A DNA stretch of 18,639 nt from CAZGKX01 sp964525945. GTDB taxonomy: Bacteria; Pseudomonadota; Gammaproteobacteria; Legionellales; Legionellaceae. Both the position numbers and the translations under genes were made by a program. Shown here one piece after another: positions 7,061 through 13,317 of the stretch; within the stretch, counting starts at the first letter, position 1; the number at the start of each line of letters is the position of its first letter. The stretch is from the NCBI GenBank assembly GCA_964525945.1, contig CAZGKX010000057.1:1-18639 (forward strand). Reading direction: 5' to 3'. The notes under the pieces were generated by a model. The model was not told where the DNA came from, did no database searches, and saw only the letters and a list, made by a program, of their open reading frames with translations.

Positions 7061-8329
7061 CTATTGTCCCAGTTGATCGGGATTTTTAATATCGGGCAAT
7101 GGCACGTCATTATTAATGGTGACAGACATGCCATCTTGTAGCTTTAATTCGCCTGAGGACACCACCAATTGTCCGGCTTTTACACCCGTTAAAATCTGTG
7201 TGAAGTTGCCTTGTTGTTTGCCGGTAGTTACAAACACGCGGCGCACCTTCAAAACATCTTGTTGCGTGTCTTTGTTGTGTTCTTTTTCAATGATAAAGAC
7301 AGAATTCCCATACAATGTGTAAGAGATAGCGGTGGAAGGTAACAAAATCACATCAGGAATGCTGGGTTGCTCAATTTCAATGGCCGCAAACATACCCGGC
7401 ACAAAATTAAACTGCACCGTTTTATTTTTTTCATTCAAAGCGCTGTTGCACGACACGATGGTTTGATCGGATAACGGGTGCTTTTTGGCGGTCACCAAAG
7501 GCGAATGAAAAGGATCTTGCAGGGCTGCAACCGGGCAATTGGCCAAAGAAGCTTGAACATGCATGGTATGGGTATTGGTGTCTATTTTAGAATTGATGGC
7601 GGTGATTTTTCCTTCAAACAATATATTCGGATTTTGTTCCACAGAAAAATGAATGGTTTGGTTTAATTGTACCCGCTCAACCCATTGTTCGGGGATATAA
7701 AAGTCTAAAAAAATAGGATCCAAGGATTGCAATGATACAATTGACGTTTGCCCGGGTAAGATGTATTGGCCTAAATTGATTTGTCGGATGCCTAATCGCC
7801 CAGTGAAAGGGGCTACAATGTGTTTTTGATGGATCAAGGCTTGGGTTTTTTCCACATTGGCCTGGGCTTCCAATAGTTTGGCTTTTGATTCATCGACGCT
7901 GGATGTGGCGGTCGCACTGCGTTTTAACAAGTCGATTTGACGCTGATAATTGACTTTTTGCAAGTCTAAATCTGCTTGATTGGCTTTGAGGGTGGCTTGC
8001 TCAATGCTATCGTCAATGTCCAGCAACAAGTTGTTTTTTTCAACAAAATCCCCTGATGTAAAATGGATGGCCGTTACATTGCCAGAAACCTGCGCATTCA
8101 CTTCAACGCCATTGATGGCAACAAAATTACCCACGGCTGCCAATTGCGGGCGCCAATTTTTTTGAACAGCTTTTACCGAGGAAACTGCCATGGTTGGCGA
8201 TTGAAATTGCGCAAAAAAGCGTTTCATCATGATCCCTTTAACAAGGTTAAAGAGTAAGATTCCGCCAAATAAGACGGCAAGTACCACCAAGAGGATGGTC
8301 ATGCGTTTTTTCATTTTAGGATCAATCAT
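7061..8329 (-). CDS. RND efflux periplasmic adaptor (membrane fusion protein)
   Basis: Links the RND permease to an outer-membrane channel. In this 422-residue protein, residues about 9-33 are a hydrophobic N-terminal anchor, not a lipoprotein signal. Then come the barrel-sandwich half GVEVNAQVSGNVTAIHF, a helical hairpin rich in Gln, Leu and Lys (about 110-170), the second half IVAPFTGRLGIRQINLGQYI, a beta-barrel domain, and a C-terminal membrane-proximal domain ending about 405. Odd: between MHVQASLAN and FVPGMFA, where relatives have a few residues, there are about 35 extra residues containing C265 and C294. The start is uncertain: no clear ribosome site precedes the ATG at 8329, and ATGs at codons 6 and 10 are alternatives. 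No tolC-like gene or regulator is adjacent. Confidence 0.92.
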   Translation of the reverse strand: MIDPKMKKRMTILLVVLAVLFGGILLFNLVKGIMMKRFFAQFQSPTMAVSSVKAVQKNWRPQLAAVGNFVAINGVEVNAQVSGNVTAIHFTSGDFVEKNNLLLDIDDSIEQATLKANQADLDLQKVNYQRQIDLLKRSATATSSVDESKAKLLEAQANVEKTQALIHQKHIVAPFTGRLGIRQINLGQYILPGQTSIVSLQSLDPIFLDFYIPEQWVERVQLNQTIHFSVEQNPNILFEGKITAINSKIDTNTHTMHVQASLANCPVAALQDPFHSPLVTAKKHPLSDQTIVSCNSALNEKNKTVQFNFVPGMFAAIEIEQPSIPDVILLPSTAISYTLYGNSVFIIEKEHNKDTQQDVLKVRRVFVTTGKQQGNFTQILTGVKAGQLVVSSGELKLQDGMSVTINNDVPLPDIKNPDQLGQ

Positions 8330-8438
8330 ATTATTATGCGCGCGCAGAGGGTGGGGGAGAGTTTAACTATATTCTGATAAAAAACAAAGTGCTCTGTTGC
8401 AAAAGCCTGAGGGATTGTCTGGGTATAAAAAAAACCTG

Positions 8439-8466
8439 TTGACTAAATTAAATGCTATGTTAGGAT
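8439..8466 (+). promoter_or_regulatory. Predicted sigma70-type promoter for the exported protein gene
   Basis: TTGACT (8439-8444, 5 of 6), 16 bases, TAGGAT (8461-8466, 4 of 6). The start point would be near 8473, about 24 bases before the ATG at 8497. The spacer 8330-8496 also serves the divergent efflux operon, for which no clear promoter was found. Confidence 0.45.
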
Positions 8467-8496
8467 GCTAGCGGCGTAATCATTGTGGATATTAAC

Positions 8497-8922
8497 ATGA
8501 AAATAAAATCATTAATTTTAGGGTGTTGTTTAAGTTTATGCACCACGGCGTTTGCCGGGAACCAACACGTTCATCCTTTGGCAGAAAGCATTAAAAATCG
8601 ACCCATTCAACCGGAAATGAAATGGCCTGGTCCTTGTCAAATAGAAATTATTAATCAAAGTTACGATGATATTCGTGTGTTTGGGATGTTTGATGACGGC
8701 ACCACCATGCGGCCATTCAATGTTTACGCGTACGAAGCGCCTCAATATATCTCACTGGAATATTATGGTTACTGCCACGCGGGCATGGATTTGGACATTG
8801 ATTCATTCAGTGGTTACCATTTATATGGTGGATACACTCGTCGAGAAAGCTCGATTCGTATTTTTCCTTATTTAGCTAACAAAGCCAAAGCGCAAGTGAC
8901 GGTGAAGTCAAAAAGCAATTGA
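8497..8922 (+). CDS. small exported protein of unknown function
   Basis: A 141-residue protein with a clear Sec signal peptide: MKIKSL, hydrophobic core, cleavage after TAFA at about residue 20. The mature part (about 120 residues) is rich in aromatic residues and Asp, with beta-type stretches such as CQIEIINQSYDDIRVFG and two cysteines (in GPCQIE and GYCHAG) that could form a disulfide in the periplasm. The start is taken as the ATG at 8497 because an upstream in-frame GTG at 8485 overlaps the GTGGAT that looks like the ribosome site and would put four residues before the signal. The pattern is like small conserved exported proteins of Legionella-type genomes, but I do not recognise a named family. 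Single gene; no terminator hairpin seen after it. Confidence 0.8.
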   Translation: MKIKSLILGCCLSLCTTAFAGNQHVHPLAESIKNRPIQPEMKWPGPCQIEIINQSYDDIRVFGMFDDGTTMRPFNVYAYEAPQYISLEYYGYCHAGMDLDIDSFSGYHLYGGYTRRESSIRIFPYLANKAKAQVTVKSKSN

Positions 8923-8957
8923 CTACTGATTTTTTAGGGGAGTCACTCTCATAAGAT

Positions 8958-9063
8958 ATCGTAGGTTGGGCCTTGGCCCAACAATATTGAGCAGCACACG
9001 ACAAGTTTGTTGGAAATGGTCATGCATGTGTGATTTTAGGTTGGGCCAAGGCCAACCTACGAT
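8958..9063. mobile_element. MITE-like element with compound inverted repeats (106 bp)
   Basis: The left end, 8958-8982, and right end, 9040-9063, are reverse complements over about 24-25 bases with a single one-base gap (ATCGTAGGTTGG...). Each arm is itself nearly palindromic: GTTGGGCC-TT-GGCCCAAC on the left and GTTGGGCC-AA-GGCCAAC on the right. The 57-base middle has no coding potential. This is the shape of a non-autonomous miniature inverted-repeat element or a paired REP element. No clear target-site duplication was found outside the ends. Confidence 0.6.
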
Positions 9064-9085
9064 GAATGCTCTTTTTGATGAACAA

Positions 9086-9114
9086 TTGGCATCGTTTGTG
9101 GTTCATGTGATAAT
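9086..9114 (+). promoter_or_regulatory. Strong predicted promoter for the BON lipoprotein-glyA run
   Basis: TTGGCA (9086-9091, 5 of 6), 17 bases, GATAAT (9109-9114, 5 of 6), with TGT just before the -10 giving an extended -10 (TGTGATAAT). The start point would be near 9121. It lies 23 bases after the MITE-like element and is the best promoter match in the window. Confidence 0.6.
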
Positions 9115-9144
9115 CTTGTGTGGGTTTATAGCATAGGAGTGGAT

Positions 9145-9453
9145 GTGTTTAAAACAATGAAGTTACTGATTATAGCTGCGGCCATCTCTGCACTTTGTGC
9201 CTGTGGTTCTACAGCAACTCGAGAAAGCACTGGCCAATATTTGGATAGCTCTGCTGTGACAGCTAAAGTGAAAGGCAGATTGGTGGATATGTTAGGAGCA
9301 AGTCCTGCTTTTGGCATTAAAGTGAAAACGTACAAAGGAAGTGTGCAATTAAGTGGTTTTGTGAACAGCGAGACCATTAAACGTCGTGCTGGAACGATTG
9401 CAAATAACACCGTTGGTGTTAAACGGGTTCAAAATGATCTAATTGTCAAGTAA
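9145..9453 (+). CDS. BON-domain lipoprotein (OsmY-like)
   Basis: About 102 residues. The N-terminus is a lipoprotein signal: KLLIIAAAISA followed by the lipobox LCAC, with lipidated C20. Residues about 35-102 form one BON domain: a helix VTAKVKGRLVDML, strand IKVKTYKGSVQLSGFV, helix ETIKRRAGTIAN, and strand GVKRVQNDLIVK. BON domains are thought to contact phospholipid surfaces, and such proteins help keep the envelope intact under stress; the role here is inferred. Start: AGGAG at 9135-9139 is 5 bases from the GTG at 9145, whereas the ATG at 9157, which would give a shorter signal, has none. It is 20 bases ahead of glyA and probably cotranscribed from the promoter at 9086. Confidence 0.83.
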   Translation: MFKTMKLLIIAAAISALCACGSTATRESTGQYLDSSAVTAKVKGRLVDMLGASPAFGIKVKTYKGSVQLSGFVNSETIKRRAGTIANNTVGVKRVQNDLIVK

Positions 9454-9473
9454 TAACCACAATAAGGACTGGC

Positions 9474-10727
9474 ATGTTTAATGAATCGGCAACGCTCAAG
9501 CAATTTGACCCTGCACTGTGGGACGCTATTGCTGCAGAGAGAAATCGGCAAGAAGAGCACATTGAATTAATTGCTTCTGAAAACTATGTCAGCCCTTGTG
9601 TATTAGAAGCACAAGGTTCGGTTCTTACCAATAAATACGCCGAAGGTTATCCCCATAAACGCTATTATGGGGGGTGTGAATTTGTGGATATTGCTGAAGA
9701 GCTCGCCATTTCTCGCGCTAAATTACTGTTTGGTGCGGATTATGTGAATGTTCAGCCGCATTCTGGTTCGCAAGCCAATGCTGCCGCCATGATGGCTTTG
9801 CTGCACCCCGGTGATTTGATATTGGGCATGTCGTTGTCGCATGGCGGGCATTTAACGCATGGCTCTTCGGTGAATTTTTCTGGAAAACTGTACCAATCCA
9901 TTCAATATGGCCTTGACACGACCACCGGTTTGATTGATTACGACGCATTAGAGCGGCAAGCAAACACGCACCGTCCTAAGCTGATTGTTGCGGGTTTTTC
10001 TGCTTATTCACAGGTGCTTGATTGGGCAAGATTGCGAGCAATTGCTGATGGTATCGGCGCTTATTTGATGGCGGACATTGCTCATGTTGCGGGTTTGGTG
10101 GCAGTGGGCCTTTACCCTTCACCTTTGCCTTATGCCGATGTGGTGACCACCACCACCCATAAAACATTGCGTGGCCCGCGCGGTGGCATGATTTTAGCAA
10201 AAGCCAATGAAGAGCTTGAAAAAAAATTAAATTCAGCTGTTTTTCCAGGCAGCCAAGGTGGGCCGCTGATGCACGTCATTGCTGCAAAAGCGGTTGCGTT
10301 TGCAGAGGCGCTGCAACCGGCGTTCAAGCAATACCAACAACAGGTTTTGCAAAATGCCAAAACAATGGTGCGTGCGTTGCAACAACGCGGGCTGCGGATT
10401 GTGTCCGGTGGCACTGAAAATCATTTGATGTTGGTTGATCTGATCGATAAACAAATTACGGGTAAAGACGCCGATTTGGCCTTGGGCCGTGCCAACATTA
10501 CGGTCAACAAAAATGCAGTACCCAATGACCCACGCTCTCCATTTGTGACCAGCGGTTTGCGTTTAGGAACACCTGCTGTTACGACCAGAGGGTTTAAAGC
10601 CCCTGAAATACAACTGGTTTCAGATTGGATTGTGGATGTGTTGGAAAATCATCAGGATGACGGCGTAATTGCCCGTGTTAAATCCCAAGCCGTGCAATTG
10701 TGCCGCGAATTTCCGGTGTATGGATAA
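9474..10727 (+). CDS. glyA: serine hydroxymethyltransferase
   Basis: Pyridoxal-phosphate enzyme that turns serine and tetrahydrofolate into glycine and 5,10-methylene-tetrahydrofolate, the main source of one-carbon units for purines, thymidylate and methionine. The 417 residues match the bacterial family end to end: ELIASENYVSP, the NKYAEGYPHKRYYGG segment, HLTHGSSVNFSG, the cofactor lysine K230 in TTTTHKTLRGPRGG, GGPLMHVIAAKAVAF, and GRANITVNKNAVPNDP. The ATG has AAGGA about 8 bases upstream. It is followed 2 bases after its stop by nrdR, so the two are surely cotranscribed, a common pairing in gammaproteobacteria. No residue of the active site appears changed. Confidence 0.98.
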   Translation: MFNESATLKQFDPALWDAIAAERNRQEEHIELIASENYVSPCVLEAQGSVLTNKYAEGYPHKRYYGGCEFVDIAEELAISRAKLLFGADYVNVQPHSGSQANAAAMMALLHPGDLILGMSLSHGGHLTHGSSVNFSGKLYQSIQYGLDTTTGLIDYDALERQANTHRPKLIVAGFSAYSQVLDWARLRAIADGIGAYLMADIAHVAGLVAVGLYPSPLPYADVVTTTTHKTLRGPRGGMILAKANEELEKKLNSAVFPGSQGGPLMHVIAAKAVAFAEALQPAFKQYQQQVLQNAKTMVRALQQRGLRIVSGGTENHLMLVDLIDKQITGKDADLALGRANITVNKNAVPNDPRSPFVTSGLRLGTPAVTTRGFKAPEIQLVSDWIVDVLENHQDDGVIARVKSQAVQLCREFPVYG

Positions 10728-10729
10728 TC

Positions 10730-11197
10730 ATGTACTGTCCTTTTTGCCAAGCCATCGACACCAAAGTGATTGATTCTCGATTGGTGGTGGATGGTGCGCA
10801 AGTGCGAAGACGCCGCGAATGCCTGATCTGCCATGAACGTTTTACAACGTTTGAGACGGCAGAGTTGATCATGCCCTTGGTGATTAAACGGGATGGCCGC
10901 CGTGAGCCATTTAATATTGAAAATTTACGCGGTGGTATGTTGCGTGCTTTGGAAAAACGCCCGGTGAGTGTGGAGGGTGTAGAAGAAGCAGTGATTGCCG
11001 TTATGCAGTACATCAGGCGAACGGGTGATCGAGAAATTGATTCGCGTCAAATTGGTGAATGGGTCATGGAGCAATTGTTTCGGCTGGACCATGTGGCTTA
11101 TGTCCGCTTTGCTTCTGTTTATAAACGTTTTCAAGATGTCAGTGAGTTTCGGCAAACCATCGATAAAATGCAAACAAAACCTGATTCTAAAGGATAG
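10730..11197 (+). CDS. nrdR: transcriptional repressor NrdR of ribonucleotide reductase genes
   Basis: A 155-residue regulator that senses ATP/dATP and represses nrd operons by binding NrdR boxes. It has the N-terminal zinc ribbon with C3, C6, C31 and C34, the arginine-rich RRRRE stretch between the cysteine pairs, then an ATP-cone domain from about 48 to 138 (VIKRDGRREPFN, GMLRALEKRPVS, VAYVRFASVYK). No NrdR boxes were seen in the window. It lies 2 bases after glyA and 2 bases before nusB. An in-frame GTG at 10700 lies inside glyA and is not the start. Confidence 0.97.
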   Translation: MYCPFCQAIDTKVIDSRLVVDGAQVRRRRECLICHERFTTFETAELIMPLVIKRDGRREPFNIENLRGGMLRALEKRPVSVEGVEEAVIAVMQYIRRTGDREIDSRQIGEWVMEQLFRLDHVAYVRFASVYKRFQDVSEFRQTIDKMQTKPDSKG

Positions 11198-11199
11198 TT

Positions 11200-11646
11200 G
11201 TGGATAAGAAACAATCAATTACGGGCAAACGTCGTGCCCGAAAATTAGCGTTGCAAGCACTGTACCAGTGGTTGATGTCAAAAAGTGATTTGTATGAAAT
11301 TGAAGCGCAATTTCGTGTTGCCAATAACATGGAAAAAGTGGATGCTGAATACTTTTGTCTACTGCTTTATGGTGTGCCTGAACATTTGAATCCGATCGAA
11401 GACGCATTTACGCCTTTGTTGGATAGACCGTTGCAGAGTTTAAACCCTATTGAGTTAACCGTGTTGCGTTTAAGCACGTTTGAATTGCTTCACTGCCCGG
11501 AAATTCCTTACCGGGTCGTGTTGGACGAGTCTGTGGCGTTGGCCAAAGAATTTGGTTCGCAGGATGGTCATAAATATGTGAATGGTATCTTGAATAATTT
11601 GGCCAAAGAAATACGTGCGGTTGAGGTGAAGTTAGAACATCCATAA
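11200..11646 (+). CDS. nusB: transcription antitermination protein NusB
   Basis: RNA-binding helical protein that joins NusE (S10), NusA and NusG on boxA during rRNA antitermination. 148 residues, normal length: the KRRARKLALQALYQW opening helix with its arginines, then LDRPLQSLNPIELTVLRLSTFEL, IPYRVVLDESVALAKEFG and KYVNGILNNLA, all typical of the family. It starts with GTG; AAGGA 5 bases upstream, inside the end of nrdR, decides this start. In many gammaproteobacteria ribD, ribE, ribBA and ribH lie between nrdR and nusB; here they are absent. Confidence 0.96.
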   Translation: MDKKQSITGKRRARKLALQALYQWLMSKSDLYEIEAQFRVANNMEKVDAEYFCLLLYGVPEHLNPIEDAFTPLLDRPLQSLNPIELTVLRLSTFELLHCPEIPYRVVLDESVALAKEFGSQDGHKYVNGILNNLAKEIRAVEVKLEHP

Positions 11647-11709
11647 AAACAAAGTTTGGATGGGATCGCATCGTCAACACCTCACAAGACAAAGACAACG
11701 AAGGATGCT

Positions 11710-12207
11710 ATGTTAACCACCATGAACAAGCGTGAATTATCTACAAAAGTCTGGCAAGACCCTTTTTATTTTCTTGCTTTTGGTTTTGGCAGTGGTCTTC
11801 TACCATGGGTTCCCGGGACATGGGGCACTCTGGCGGCGATTCCTATTTATTTGCTCATTGCGAAGTGTTCTTGGGTGAGTTATCTCGTTTTGACCTTGGC
11901 CGCTTTTATTTTTGGCGTTGCCCTATGCGACAAAGTGTCTCGCGAAATGGGTGTGCATGATTATAAAGGTATCGTTTGGGACGAAGTGGTGGGGTATCTG
12001 CTCACCATGATGTTTGTTCCCCATGGTTTGGGGTGGATCATTGCCGGTTTCATGCTGTTTCGCCTGTTTGATATTTGGAAACCTTTCCCCATTCGTTGGG
12101 TCGATAAAAAAGTGCACGGTGGTTTGGGCATTATGCTGGATGATGTGCTGGCTGCCGTCCCGGCATGGCTGATCTTGCAATTGTTTGCTTGGTTTTTTGC
12201 GTCATGA
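11710..12207 (+). CDS. pgpA: phosphatidylglycerophosphatase A
   Basis: Inner-membrane enzyme that removes the phosphate from phosphatidylglycerophosphate to give phosphatidylglycerol. 165 residues with the family pattern: FGFGSGLLPWVPGTWGTLAA in the first membrane region, DYKGIVWDEVVGYLLTM with the conserved acidic pair, and FRLFDIWKPFPIRWVDK followed by GGLGIMLDDVLA, which carries the conserved aspartates. About four hydrophobic segments. AAGGA at 11701 decides the ATG at 11710; in-frame starts farther upstream would add a non-conserved lead. It follows nusB by 63 bases; thiL, which often separates these genes, is missing. Its TGA overlaps the ATG of the next gene (ATGA). Confidence 0.94.
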   Translation: MLTTMNKRELSTKVWQDPFYFLAFGFGSGLLPWVPGTWGTLAAIPIYLLIAKCSWVSYLVLTLAAFIFGVALCDKVSREMGVHDYKGIVWDEVVGYLLTMMFVPHGLGWIIAGFMLFRLFDIWKPFPIRWVDKKVHGGLGIMLDDVLAAVPAWLILQLFAWFFAS

Positions 12208-13271
12208 ACGACAATCATAAAGAATTGGTGAGTATTGGTTTAACCCTCGGTGTGGTGGGATTGACGGTGTTTATTATCCATCATTTTATTCCATCCCTGG
12301 TTTGGGCGTCTATCATTGCCATTGCCACGTATCCATTGTACAAACGGTGGCGAAATTATTTTGGTACTCAGCATAATTTATCCGCTTTTTTGTTCACGTT
12401 GATCCTGGTGTTGATCTTTATTTTGCCTCTGAGTTGGCTTATTTCAGTGTTGGTGAAAGAGTCGCAGTTGTTTATTAATTATATTCAACTCATCAACCGC
12501 CATGGTGGACAAGCGCCTTTATTTTTGCAAAAAATCCCCATTGTGGGACAAGAAATGATTAAATATTGGGATTCGAACCTTGGCCAGCCCGGCAGTATTA
12601 AATTTTTTGCTTCGAATTTGCATTCGATATTAACCCCTACCAGCTATTACATTAAACAAATCGGTTTTAACCTCGCTCACCGCGGTTTTCAAATCGGTTT
12701 TACAGTGTTGGCATTGTTCTTTTTTTACCGTGACGGTGATCAATTGTTTTTACAATTAAATCACATTGGCCGGCATTGCTTGGGTGAGCGTTGGGCAAAA
12801 TATGCGGGTCGACTACCCACAGCCCTGCGTGCCACAGTCAATGGCACGATTGTTGTCGGCGTGGGTGTTGGTGTATTGATGGGCATTTGTTACGAATTGG
12901 TGAGTTTTCCAGCCCCTACTTTGGTTGGTTTTTTTACAGCCCTTGCGGCCATGATCCCTTTTGCGGTGCCGTTAGTTTTTGCTGTGGTGGCGTTAATTTT
13001 AATGTTTAATGGCGGCATGATCGCGGCCATTATTGTGGTGATTTGGGGCACTGTGGTGATGTTTGTCGCTGATCACTTTATCAAGCCTGTGTTAATCGGT
13101 GGTGCGATCCAATTGCCTTTTCTGGCGGTGTTGTTTGGAATTCTGGGGGGGGTGGAAACGTTAGGATTATTGGGTTTATTTGTAGGTCCAATTATTATGG
13201 TCTTGTTTGTAACATTATGGCATGAGTCACAAGGCTATGGGCAATCGAAACATATCACAAAATACAGCTGA
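12204..13271 (+). CDS. AI-2E transporter/PerM-family membrane protein
   Basis: A 355-residue polytopic inner-membrane protein of the family once called UPF0118. Seen: two N-terminal helices (GLTLGVVGLTVFII and LVWASIIAIATYPLY), a third helix LFTLILVLIFILPLSWLI, a long polar middle (about 90-150) expected outside the membrane, and five to six C-terminal helices including FFTALAAMIPFAVPLVFAVV with the family's conserved prolines, plus KPVLIGGAIQLPFL. Members have been linked to AI-2 export or to ion/proton exchange; the substrate here cannot be told. The start overlaps the pgpA stop by four bases, which implies coupling. It is the last gene of the glyA run. Confidence 0.88.
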   Translation: MNDNHKELVSIGLTLGVVGLTVFIIHHFIPSLVWASIIAIATYPLYKRWRNYFGTQHNLSAFLFTLILVLIFILPLSWLISVLVKESQLFINYIQLINRHGGQAPLFLQKIPIVGQEMIKYWDSNLGQPGSIKFFASNLHSILTPTSYYIKQIGFNLAHRGFQIGFTVLALFFFYRDGDQLFLQLNHIGRHCLGERWAKYAGRLPTALRATVNGTIVVGVGVGVLMGICYELVSFPAPTLVGFFTALAAMIPFAVPLVFAVVALILMFNGGMIAAIIVVIWGTVVMFVADHFIKPVLIGGAIQLPFLAVLFGILGGVETLGLLGLFVGPIIMVLFVTLWHESQGYGQSKHITKYS

Positions 13272-13283
13272 AGTTGTACTACA

Positions 13284-13307
13284 CTCTATATATGGTTAAA
13301 TATAGAG
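13284..13307. promoter_or_regulatory. Inverted repeat over the promoter region of the 759-aa gene
   Basis: CTCTATAT and ATATAGAG are perfect 8-base arms around an 8-base centre. The site ends 10 bases before the ATG at 13318 and overlaps a weak promoter-like pair (TTGTAC at 13274, 16 bases, TTAAAT at 13296). A regulator site is the simplest reading; a leader hairpin masking the weak ribosome site (TAGAG) is the alternative. No terminator separates it from the upstream membrane gene. Confidence 0.42.
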
Positions 13308-13317
13308 CATACTGTTC

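Noticed and set aside
9126..9410. 94-aa minus-strand frame opposite the BON lipoprotein
   Set aside because: Antisense shadow of a gene with a clear lipobox and BON pattern.
10678..11013. 111-aa minus-strand frame opposite nrdR
   Set aside because: Antisense shadow of nrdR, whose zinc ribbon and ATP-cone are intact.
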